A stretch of 64,000 bases of DNA from Eucalyptus grandis (lineage: Eukaryota; Streptophyta; Magnoliopsida; Myrtales; Myrtaceae), in the NCBI RefSeq assembly GCF_016545825.1, contig NC_052619.1, positions 5,223,501 through 5,287,500 of the forward strand, given 5' to 3'. Below the pieces are notes generated by a model, which was not told the origin of the DNA, made no database searches, and saw only the letters and a list, made by a program, of their open reading frames with translations. The translations under genes were made by a program, and so were the position numbers. Positions 13,061 through 23,898 of the stretch are shown here, one piece after another (position 1 is the first letter of the stretch; every line of letters starts with the position of its first letter).

Positions 13061-13889
13061 TTAAAACTTACTTGGTACATAGTGGTTCAGACTTATCAGT
13101 ATTACAAATGCTTGGTTAGTGTTTTTCCTTACTACCTATTTTTTCCATAAAATTTTGCAATTAATTAAGCTGAAAAGGTACGCATTCAAGTCAAGAAAAA
13201 GCAATATGATTAATATAAAAGAATATATTACGGGAGGAATAGATCAGCACAAGCTATCTCCCCCAAATTTATTTCTCATTTTAGAGATAATTGGGCAATT
13301 ACGTATGTCCAAGTCACGAATATAAACCTTTATAAAGCTCCATTTCTTGTAATGTCTTTTTTTCCCTTTGTTATCCATGGTATAGACAGGCAAATAAAGC
13401 AATAAAGAATTAAGAAAGCTATTGCAACATTGATCGATTATACTAACAAGGCATTCAAAACCTAATCTTGGAGAGACAAAAATGAAAAGTCAAATTCAAA
13501 ATCATTCCAAAAATCTAATGTGTTTTGGAAAAATGAAAGAACTACTTTTTCAACTTTGACTCAATATGTAATACGGTTCTAAATATTTAATTTGTTCAAA
13601 TATAGTTCATGAACTTTAACTCAACGAACAATGTTATTTTTGAATTATTAATTTGTTCGATATAATATTTAAATCTTTGGTAAAATATTCAATTTAAATT
13701 TTAAATTATAAATCTAAATTTTTGGTAAATATTCAATTTAATCTTTAAATTATATGAAAGTATCATATGTTGTCCTGAACTTGAATTAATATAAAAATAG
13801 AATTTAACATTTTGATTTGAATCAAATCACTTTGGCCAAATTTGCAACTTCCTCCTCAATTATATTATTATTATTTTTTATCAGTTAAC
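13061..13889. other. AT-rich intergenic spacer
   Basis: No gene is seen. Degenerate reiterations of 'tttggtaaatattcaatttaa'-like sequence at 13670-13760 suggest an old repeat. The spacer ends at the GC-richer leader of the mannosyltransferase gene. Confidence 0.5.
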
Positions 13890-14061
13890 GATCTGCCTTC
13901 TGCTGCTGAGCTCAACCACGTCGGCATTCTGTTCATTGATTGTCCCACGTCACTCTCCGGATGCGGTCGTGCGGCCCCACCGGAGCTCGCCGATAGCCGA
14001 CGCCGGGGACGCGACTGATCTTCGCCGATCGAGGCCACTGCGATTTGCTCGCGCTTGTTGC
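13890..14061 (+). other. Possible non-coding first exon of the PNT1 gene
   Basis: A GC-richer block ends in TTGTTGCCAG|gtaggg, a good donor at 14062. A T-rich acceptor (ctttttcttcag) ends near 14494, in front of the coding exon. This fits a 5' leader intron, but without transcript data it remains inference. Confidence 0.35.
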
Positions 14062-14566
14062 CAGGTAGGGAGATCTAATTCTGGGTACCGAGGCGATTTT
14101 TCCCCAGAGTCGAGCCACTTCGGATGCACTTGTATATTGCGTAGATTCGGAGCTTGAAGTTGGTTCGGGTTCTTCAAGCTCTCGTGCTGAATTGATCGAT
14201 TAGTGCTTCGTTCGGACTGAATGTACGGGTCTGTGTGGTGGGTGATGGTGATTGCCTAATAATGTGTTTCAGATGTTCGATGAATTGTCTAGGAGACATT
14301 GTTAACGTTGGAAAAATTGTTTTTGGAATGTGGGTTGAGAGTTCTTTTGGGCATCATTTGACCCGGTTTCTTGTTCGACAGGGTGTGCTGCTTGGTTGTG
14401 TATTCGGTTTTTTATTGGTAATTTTTAGTATGGCAATATATTCAGTTTACATGGACCTGATCTTTTTGTTCTTTCTATTGTTCTTTTTCTTCAGTGAACT
14501 TCAAAACCGTCCCAAGTGGTGGCAGTATATTTTAGTTGTACGTTTATCCCTGCTTCTGTTTCGGCG

Positions 14567-17385
14567 ATGGTGACTGTAGACATGCGCTCCTTGCTGTTAT
14601 TTTCAGCGTTCTTGCGGGTGTTCTTGATCGTGTATGGTGAATGGCAAGATAAGCACATGGAGGTTAGGTACACAGACGTGGACTACTTCGTGTTCTCTGA
14701 TGCTGCTGATTTAATGGCATCGGGGAAGTCTCCTTATGAAAGAACCACGTACCGATATTCACCTTTGCTCGCCTTTCTGCTCTTGCCGAATACGTTTCTT
14801 CATCGTTCATGGGGCAAGTTTCTTTTCTCGGCCTCAGGTACGTATGTTCTGCAATTATCCAATGGATGGAGAAGTTGATAATTATTTGATATTGATTTCT
14901 AGGTCCATTTCTCATCTTCCACGTCTACGTTTATATGTATTAAGAGAATTTGGAAGAGGAATAGGAAATGGTTTCATCTTCTCTACCTTGATCCGAAGAG
15001 GTTTGTGAAGCCTCCTCGTTACAAAATGTCTACTGATGAGCTGAGTGGCATATTTTTTATAGGGAATGAGCTGGCTATCTTGAGAGTAATATGCTTGCAT
15101 GTTGTTATGTAGAGAAACCCAATATTGATAAATTATAGATAGCTCTAGAAAGTTTTTTTTTCAAACTGTGGGTCCTCATACTAATGGGTACCAACCGTTC
15201 TGTGTCTCTGTAATTATGGTAGTTCTATTGCTTATCATCTTTGTTGGAGCATATAGGATATATTATGAACATTCAGATTTATTTTGTATTTTAACCTATG
15301 GTATGTGATGGTGATTGAACATACATGTAAAACTAATAACATATTTGTTCAATCTTTTTCATTTAGATGTTGATTTCATCTTCTAACTTAAATCAATTAG
15401 TTACGTGTTCTTATGTTGGTCATTTTAACTGGAAATCATAAATGACTGTTGTCAGTTTAGTTTTTATTTGGAAAATACAAGTACAAAGGTCATGGGTGAA
15501 TGAATGTTATCATCTTCCTCACTTGTGCAAATTACTTTATTATTATGTCAATGCTGCAGATTTACTTGTTGGAGTGTTCATCTACACGATCTTAAAGAAA
15601 TGCAGTGTACCCAAGAATATCTGCACGTACTGTGTCATGGCATGGCTTCTGAATCCCTTTACCTTCACTATTGGGACTCGTGGGAACTGTGAGCCAATCG
15701 TCTGTGCCATTATCTTATGGATCATTATCTGTCTGATGAATGGTATATTTTCTCCTTGGAACACTTTTTGCCTTTGTCAAGAGCATTACATGTGTATTTA
15801 ACATATTTCATGTTCTGGCAGTTATTCTTTTGTTTTTTCCCTTTTTGAGAGAAAAACTTACAAAATATCGATTTGTCAGCCTTTGTAAGTTTTTGACAAT
15901 GCTCTCACTGATATCTTATTTGTTAGCCAGTGGTTATCAATTCTGTGAAGTCCCTTAAGGAGCTTCATAAATACCTAATTTCAACTGCATTTTGGCCTTA
16001 GTAATTCTGCAAGAGTTTGTGTAGATGGACAAATGTTCGGACAATGACTTCCTTTATAACTTTAGCATGTAGAGCGCCTTTTCTATTTATGACTAAATTG
16101 TGAATACACATGCTCTACCTGGATTCAACATAAATCGCAATAGCAAACGGTGCATTGAAATTGTTGCATTCTTTTAGAGATGTTGATGAGGGGAACTTTT
16201 GCTTAGTAGGCTTCTTTTGATCTTTACTATATCTACACAAGTGTCAATGAGGCTCTTCATTCCTTCTCTTTGTCTTCAACCTCTAACTATATTTATATAT
16301 AATAACTAATATTGGTGTAAGTAGTGGTCATATGTAATATTTCTTATGCTGTTCTGTTTTCTGTTTATTAGGCAATCTCTTGCAAGCTGCAGTTTGGTAT
16401 GGACTTGTAGTCCATTTCAGAATCTATCCAATCATATATGCGCCAACCCTTGTCCTGGTTCTTAATCATCACTTCTTCCGCTTGGGACAAAGCCTGTTCT
16501 TAGGATCTGGAGTTCTGGCCCTAGCAAGAAACATGAGTGCAGCACGGCAGCGACTGAATTCAATGTGCTGGTTGCAATAAAATGCATATTCTCTAGAGAG
16601 AGGATTATTTTTGGTGTTATTTCTGCAGCTGTTTTCTTCTTCTCTACGGGAATTAGCTTCTTTTTATACAAGTGGGAATTTTTACATGAGGCATTGCTTT
16701 ACCATCTAACTCGCACAGATCCACGACATAACTTCTCTATATATTTCTACCACATATATCTTCACTATGAGCGTGAGTTCTCTGTATTAGAGAAGCTCAT
16801 ATCTTTTTTACCACAATTCATGGTCCAGCTGGTTCTTGTTCTCCGCTTTGCTCAGGATTTGCCATTCTGCCTTTTCGTGCAGACAGTAGCATTTGTGGCA
16901 TTTAACAAGGTTAGTATGTTAATCTGCAAAATTCTCACTTCCAGAGTAGGTGAATTGCCTGTCAAAAGGAAAAGTGGCTAAGTGGATGGCGTTGGTACCT
17001 TCTCTGTTGACAGTTAGTCACTGTCATATATACTGCATCTTACTAATATGTATTGAATCTCTATTAACAGGTAATCACTGCGCAGTACTTTGTATGGTTC
17101 TTCTGCTTGCTGCCCCTAATACTGCCATGGAGCACTATAAATTTCAAATGGAAAGGGTTGTGTTGCATATTCCTGTGGATGGGAGCACAGACCCATTGGC
17201 TGATGTGGGGTTACCTGCTTGAGTTTAAAGGCAAGAATGTCTTTGTAGAATTATGGATGGCTAGCTTAGTTTTCCTTGCTGCTAACACTTGTGTCTTAGT
17301 TGTTATGATTAGCAACCACACATACTCTCCATTATTTCAACCGCTGAAACAAAATAGTTCTGAACAGGGCCTAAAACAGGAGTGA
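14567..17385 (+). CDS. PNT1: GPI mannosyltransferase 1 (PIG-M / PEANUT1-like), frameshifted in exon 3
   Basis: Family role: ER membrane enzyme that transfers the first alpha-1,4-mannose from dolichol-phosphate-mannose to the GPI-anchor precursor (GT50). Exons: 14567-14837, 15560-15742, 16372-16909 and 17071-17385, all GT-AG. Visible features are a first hydrophobic segment (residues 8-23), the DxD motif in [12 protein letters not shown] (D37/D39), [11 protein letters not shown], then many membrane segments and [15 protein letters not shown] near the end. The frame entering exon 3 stops at 16578-16580. Conserved sequence continues in another frame from about 16491 (KPVLRIW… then [19 protein letters not shown]) to the exon end. 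One missing base in the A-run at 16489-16491 explains this. Counting it, the length is 435 aa, normal for the family. No other damage is seen, so a sequence error or very recent null allele fits better than an old pseudogene. A GTG codon further upstream is not a start. Confidence 0.88.
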
Positions 17386-18904
17386 AATAATAGAATTTTG
17401 GTCAACTTTCTTACTCTTGGTAGATTTTTTTTGTTTGCCATATTTTGCAATTTGCGTGAAAAAAATGCTTAAATGATGGTTTGGCCTAGCTTTGTAACAT
17501 ATAATTATCCAGTTACTTAGGTTAAGCTTTACCAGTAATTGTGTTTCCATACGTCTGAATATTATTGATATTCTCCTCAATTCAGAAATGACAATCAAGT
17601 GAAACCATGATATGGCTCTCAGTTATAAGGATTGATTGCACTCTTTGTATCAACTGCTCTTGCAACCAAGCTGCTGCTCATTCATCCATTCTGCGTCATT
17701 ATGCATATTTGACATGGAACTCCTCCCTAAAGCTTTTCTTTTTTGATATGACAGTGGCATAATATATTCTTCTTTTCTGTTATTTGCCATATTTGACTTT
17801 CCTTTCTCAGCTACTGTGGAGTAACTGGCCGAGAATGTTCAAAATAGCATGTGGACACATTTGGTTGATAATGCAAAAGAATTATTTTCTGCATATGCAA
17901 ATTGCACAATATTTTGTTTATACAAAATGTCAATAATTACTATTTCGGTTTTGAAAAAACTGAGAAGGATGCCATATAAAAAGTTGATTTCGCTTTCTAT
18001 AACATTCTTCACAAAGCATAGCAGTCGTCTAGACTTGCTGTGTTTAAGCAAATATTGGCACATGCTGTGTATCAAATGAGGATCCATAAACAAAAACCAG
18101 TTTTTCTTATTGAGTACGAGCAGATTTGAGATCTTCACATAGCAAGTGCACAGCATTTTGCAGAAGGAATTGACTGAAGTTCATGGAATTGTCAATTATG
18201 ACGCAAAGGGTGTATTTAAATTTTCCATTTAACTCATCAAGCTCGAAATGAATAGAAACCTGGTATGACTTGTCAGTTGTGATTGCTAAAGGTGCTTTTG
18301 TCAAAAGGGCAGCGAGAGTAAACTATCATTCTGATGTCTGAAAGATGGAGGGTACATTTTATCAGATTGAAAACGTAAGGCAAGGGCAAAGTCTGTGGAT
18401 AAAAAATGCGTTCATCTCTAGATTAGTTGCAAGTTAATTAGTGTATTCCCTCTTAATCAGCCAGGAAGATTCTAGCTACAGATTAAGTATAGGTTTGGTT
18501 CTTCAACTTGGATAGTCAGTGAACTCAGCCCTTTTCTACGAGTTAATCGGCAAAATTGCAAAAAAAGAAGTGTCATAAGTGGCCTTTTGTAAATTTTCTA
18601 CAACAAAGTATCACGTAATCAATCGCAAGCAAGAGCAAAGAGTAGCAAGGTACTTTTTTCATTTAGAACAAATGAGAAGTGGGGAATCGGTTTGAGAGAC
18701 GTAATGTTATTTTTATCTTAGTTGTATTTCCCTCGAATTGAAATCGTGAACAAAGCCAGACAAGGAAAAGGTAAGAGCCTCCTCTGGAAAGAGTTACAAT
18801 TTATTCTTCCTAGGAGTGAGCAACGGTGATGGGTGAAATCAGGAATGGGTTATAGTCCTTTTTTTTTTAAAGTCTTCTAATTCTTGGTAATATCTTCACC
18901 CAGA
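17386..18904. other. Intergenic spacer after PNT1
   Basis: The 3' flank is followed by AT-rich sequence with no convincing reading frame, RNA gene or repeat. Confidence 0.5.
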
Positions 18905-19075
18905 ATGAAATTCTTCATCTTCTTGATGGCAATTTGTGTACCTGCTTTGCTTTCGTATCCCGCCATCTCCTCACCTATTATCTCCCAATTTCCCCGATGT
19001 ACAGTCATGGAAAAGAACAACAGTACGAAAGGACATGAATTGATAACGTCGAACATGACGAGACGGCACGAATGA
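18905..19075 (+). CDS. Candidate small secreted peptide (56 aa), weak
   Basis: The frame from ATG 18905 begins MKFFIFLMAICVPALLSYPA, which looks like a cleavable signal peptide. A short polar tail follows with one Cys and two N-glycosylation-type sites (NNST and SNMT). There is no match to peptide families I know, such as CLE, RALF or defensin (a single Cys). No introns, promoter or neighbours support it, so it may be chance. Confidence 0.2.
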   Translation: MKFFIFLMAICVPALLSYPAISSPIISQFPRCTVMEKNNSTKGHELITSNMTRRHE

Positions 19076-19498
19076 GTCACCTATGGGGCTATATGCCCAT
19101 GTGGCATGCACCTGAATGGGTCGCCCTCTGGACACCTCTAAAAGGGTTGCCTGTACCATTGGTGAAGCAACGGAGATTCGATTCTCATGTTCAATCGGAG
19201 GATGTTGACAAATTGCTTCTCGTTTCATGGGGACCAAGAGCCTTTTCGTCTTTCCCTCTGTATTCCCAGAAAGCACCAATTAGAAATGGACATGCGTAGT
19301 TGGGTCGGCTGTTTCGCCAAGTGAATGAGTAAACTATCGATCACGGTCGGCACTTGCTAATTGGAGCTAAGTTGGTATCTTGTCATCTAGAATTATCATA
19401 GTCGGCTCTCGAGATTCTATCATAGATTATGAAAAAATATTAAAACACGAACTCACTCATGATGCGATTGCTAAAAGTAAAGTTGTATCATTAGCATT

Positions 19499-19792
19499 GA
19501 ACTCAAAACTCATCGGAGCTCAAATGTAATTATCTTGACAAGGCAAGTTCATTAAGTTTGCTAGTTTAAGTTAAAGGAAATCATCATCGGATTTTAAATC
19601 AAATTAGTGAGTAACTCTAGCTTGAATAGCTCATTCACGCCTGTCGAACTCAAAACTTATTGGAGCTCAAACGTGACTATCTTGACAAGGCAAGAGTTTC
19701 ATTAAGTTTGCTAGTTTAAGTTCAAAGGCGATCATCATCGAATTTTAAATCGAATTAGTGAGTAACTCCAGCTTGAATGGCTCATTCGCGCC
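19499..19792. repeat. Two-unit direct tandem repeat, period 147 bp
   Basis: The block beginning GAACTCAAAACTCATCGGAG at 19499 repeats at 19646 with about 90% identity through 'gcttgaatRgctcattcRcgcc'. It is non-coding. The following 19800-20170 carries 'gggtcgagc' and 'atgggttaaatggatcaa' words of the kind seen in decayed plant transposons. Confidence 0.75.
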
Positions 19793-21178
19793 CCATTGAG
19801 AGCATGCCTAATCGCCAGACCAGTCGAAATGGATCATAAATCCATTTTTTAATTTAATTTAATGGGTTAGGTTGTTATATGAGTTAGTTATTCAGTAAAT
19901 GGATTATAAATGAGCTTGATAGGAATGTTAAGTGAGTTCACAACTTATGAATAGCCAACTCACCTCTATGACTTTTTCTTGTCATTTCTTGATCTTGCTT
20001 TCACTCATTTCGTGCTTTTGCCTTAAGTTGAATATGAATTTTCTTGATTTAGTTAAACAAATAAGTTTTCTAGAAATATGGACCGGCTCGGGTCGAGCAT
20101 GAGTCTTTATAATTTGTATTACATACAAATGGGTTAAATGGATCAAGTTATCCGATCCAATTTGAGTCACCCTTTGATAGGTTTACGGACTGCGCTTGCC
20201 CAAGAGGCTTCCTCACATGAAGGATGTTTTCCATTGTTTCCTTCTAGCTAAAGGGGCTTCAACTTGAAGCAAAGAGACCTTCAATTTGGTAGAAGCACAA
20301 GAGAAAGCAACCATGCGAAGTACCTCAAAAGAAAAGCTAGCTCTTTTTGCTCAATAATTCAGCTGAAGAAGGCTCTCTTCTCCTAAGTGAATATGAGAGA
20401 GAGAGAGAAAGGGCTGTGTCAGGAGCGACAAAAGTTGACATAATGGTGCAATTTGTGTGCATGTGAAGTCCATGAGATCTCATCACGCCCGTTGTCCATT
20501 GGCTGCGCCTTTTGGCCTAATCCTAGCCCCTGACTCACCCTCCGCGTGGAGTGGTTACATCGAGGTCACAATACATTAAACTGGAGGCTTTGTTTGAAGG
20601 TCGGAAAGGTACATGTGTGAAAAGGGTCGGATCCATTTATGGCCATGATGACGAGGAGATAGAAAATGGTTGGATGGTGGTCACCCTAAAGCAAGATCAT
20701 GTTTCCTCTGCCACTTACTTTTGCATCAACCAGGATCAAACAAATTCAACAAAATATATATATCAGACAAGATAGAAAAATAAATTAAAAATGTTGTCTT
20801 GCTATTTATTTCTATTCGGGTATGTCCATTGAATATTTTTTTCCTGTCACTCTTGGCATAAAAATCGAGAAGATGTTGGGGTATATTCCTTGAGTTCTGG
20901 ACGAGGAAGCTGAGATTTTTAGGCATATCGAATGGTACATATCATTAGTAATCACTTGCTCCATGTGTTACATATTGAAATAGAAGCAGATAGATGATGT
21001 GAAAATTTCACTCAAGAGTGCTGGATTTTTGAATGGAACAGTGTATACCAAATCATGGGATAATTTTTTTATTTTGATCATTTGTTATTTAATAATTCAA
21101 GTATAACTCTAGAAAGGATCTTTTTGGTACTCTACACATTATAATTATGCCGTGTCCAAACTTTTTTACACAAACACT
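19793..21178. other. Intergenic spacer
   Basis: Mostly repeat-derived, AT-rich sequence. The 20040-20170 part loosely resembles 39010-39130. No gene is supported; the open frames are short and lack homology I can recognise. Confidence 0.4.
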
Positions 21179-21814
21179 CGGGATAATTGTCCAAGAAGTC
21201 TTAAACGTATTGTACAACAACTATTCAGTTATTAATTTTTCAATTATGCCAGTTCAGTCATAAAATTGTTGACGTGGAACTTTGACCCTTCTACTAATGC
21301 CGATAACTTTTGCAATTGTCTTTAAACTTTGTACTTGTCTCTTTTTTTCCCCTTTTCCCCTTTTCTTTTATTTTCTTTATTTTTGTGTCTTTTTTCTATT
21401 TCCCTTTGCTAGCTGCTAGACTTTGGCAATGGTCGACATGGTCAACAGCCATGGGGGAGGGCTGGTGAGGGCAGGCTTGGGTAAGGGTCGTCCTCGTTTG
21501 ATTTGGTGAAGGCTTGACCCCCATAGACTTTGGCAAGGGCATTGTGATTCTCGCACAAATCTGGTGAGATGGTCGATGACCTCCACTAGACAGTAAAGAG
21601 AAATAGGAAAAAAAAGGAAAATATAGACATTTTTTTAAAGAAAATTACAAAACTTGTCAATGTTAGTATCAATTATGTCATGTAGGATGGCCATCATTAA
21701 TATCAAAGGTTTTCGGCCAAAACTGGGCAGAATAATTGCATTGTCAAATCATCAAAAAGTTTATGATGAAATTGACACAATTGATAGGACTTTTTGGACA
21801 AATCTCAAAAAGGG
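21179..21814. mobile_element. Long inverted-repeat DNA element, non-autonomous
   Basis: The left arm begins GGGATAATTGTCCAAGAAGTC. The reverse complement of the right end begins CCCTTTTTGAGATTTGTCCAAAAAGTC, and similarity continues inward for roughly 100 bp to a shared 'attNtgccNagtt' word. The core (about 21410-21590) is GC-richer and flanked by pyrimidine-rich then purine-rich tracts, as in the elements at 12.1 and 47.5 kb. No transposase frame is present. Confidence 0.55.
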
Positions 21815-22516
21815 AATTTGATTCTCTTCACAGAGTGAAAGCGTTTTATAATAGTGCGTTGTTTATTCTAATTAAGCTTTTTGACACAAAGTAAAAGTGC
21901 ATACCAAGAAAACCTCAATCATAATACTTTCATAATGTATTCAGTAAATCATTACAAAATGTGATCGGAAAATTTGAAGTTTGATTACATCGTTCGGATT
22001 CAAATGAGGACATTAAACGAATGGAACAACCGGTCTCATAAATTGGGTGCTAAGTAATTAATAGGTGTTGCTATCTATGAAGTTACTATATCCTTAAAAA
22101 TGCACACAAAATTTGATATGTATATAGCAAAAATAAGAAAGCCAGTAAATGTAATGCAAAAATAAGAAAAAGGCAATAAATTTAATCCGTGTTATAATTG
22201 GTAACAAAAAGAATTTATTAAAGTATTTCCTGAATAGCTCGTTGTTCCGGTAAAGGATTCCTTTTACAAGTCATGACAAATTGGGTATTATTCATTTTCT
22301 CATAATGGAAGATGAGTAATTGAGTTAAGTGCACTGTAAGGTTCCACTTCAATTGTTTTTTTTACCCTTTACTGAATATCTGCAGTTGAAAAATTCATTC
22401 TTTTAGGGAAAAAAACAAAATAAAGGACTGGAACCTCTCTTTTTCATTTAATAGAAATTCACTAATTAGAATGAGAGACCGTTAACTTATTTTCCAAAAG
22501 AAACGCATTATACATT

Positions 22517-22548
<32 letters not shown>

Positions 22549-23087
22549 GCGCTTAAACTTTCCCTTTAAAATCTATTGGAAAGGGACTTTGACAAGAAAT
22601 TAACCATTGCATGAAATATTCATGTGCAAAGAACACGCATCTTTCCCATGAGATTACAATTTTGGCTATGATTGCCGACAATCTTAGCATTCTTTTATTT
22701 TAAACTAAACTTTCATTCAAAGACAAATCGTACCTATACTTTCATGAAACACAATAGACATTCCACATCAAAGAAATTTTAATAGACCCACAACGTCACA
22801 TATACTTTTAGGAGTATCAGTCGTTGATGTCAGGGAGCACTCGAAATCATTAGGCTGAGCAATTTCGAACTTCGTTCTCAGCATTCTAATCATGCAGTAA
22901 TTTGAAGTATGGTCTTCCCGATTCCTTTAATAAAAATCAATCTTTACACTTTTAAGGGACTTAGGGAGCGACCCGATATGAACAAAGTCGAGTATGAATC
23001 GAATTCGAGAGGTCGGGAAGCGTTAGCAATGCCATTGAACGCGATTGCGACGTAATTAGAGGTGTAATTAACGACTGTAATTATGTT
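21815..23087. other. AT-rich spacer upstream of the SPS leader
   Basis: No gene is seen. A (CATA)n/(AT)n microsatellite lies at about 22519-22548. The sequence shifts to GA-rich leader composition near 23088. Confidence 0.5.
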
Positions 23088-23898
23088 TAGAGAGAGAGAG
23101 AGAGTGTGAAGGTTAAATTGAGGAGACGTCTAGAGATAGAGAGAGAGAGCGGGAAGGTCGCATTGGGAAGCGGACAGCATCGGAAATGGTGCGCCAAACC
23201 GAGGTTTCTCTCCTCATCATTTCTGATTCGCCGCTCGCTGCACACGTGTCCCCCAATCCCCGACCCCACCGCCGCCCGCCACGTGGCTCCTCCTCCTCCT
23301 TCCTCCCTCTCCCTCTCCCTTCTTCTCTCTCTACACAACCCCATCTCCGTCTCTCACTCTCTCTCTACACCTCCTCTTCCGCCATTCGCACGAACTCGAG
23401 CAAAACTCTCTCTCGTTCAAATCCCAATTTTCCCCCATCGAAATCCGCGGCCGAAGCTCCCCGAACGATCAAGGAAGGAACTTGGGAAAGAAGTTCCTGC
23501 ATGTCAGCTTCTTCTCTCTCTTCTTTCTCTCTCTATCTCTATCTCTCTGGCCTGCCACCGTTGCTTGTCAGCACCATTGACATACTCGTTCTGTGATTAA
23601 AGAAAAAGAAACCCACGTTCGTCGTGGCCCCCACAAGCCCGAGCGCGCCCGCGACTGCCGGAAACGGCGAAGAAAGGTGGAGGCTTTATGGTTCTTGATT
23701 CTTGTTTCTCTCTCTAACCTGCAGAATCTGTGAGAATCTGCATGTGGGTATATCCCCCCCGCGCATGCAATGCGTTCTCCTTTCTTGTTCTTCTGATGGA
23801 ACGGTGACTGTGCGATTGTGATTGTGGCTGAGCGATATATTTCGAAGGAAGAGGAAAAAATATATATATAAAAATATATATATAGATAGTTTTTTGGA
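23088..23898 (+). promoter_or_regulatory. Probable 5' leader of the sucrose-phosphate synthase gene
   Basis: GA microsatellite tracts at 23089-23105 and 23140-23150 give way to long CT-rich stretches, typical of plant leaders. An upstream ATG at 23186 opens a 136-codon frame (to 23596) that is low-complexity Ser/Pro/Leu and may be only a compositional artefact. Just before the start codon, 23858-23885 is an A/T alternation that looks like repeated TATA words. The transcription start cannot be placed. Confidence 0.4.
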
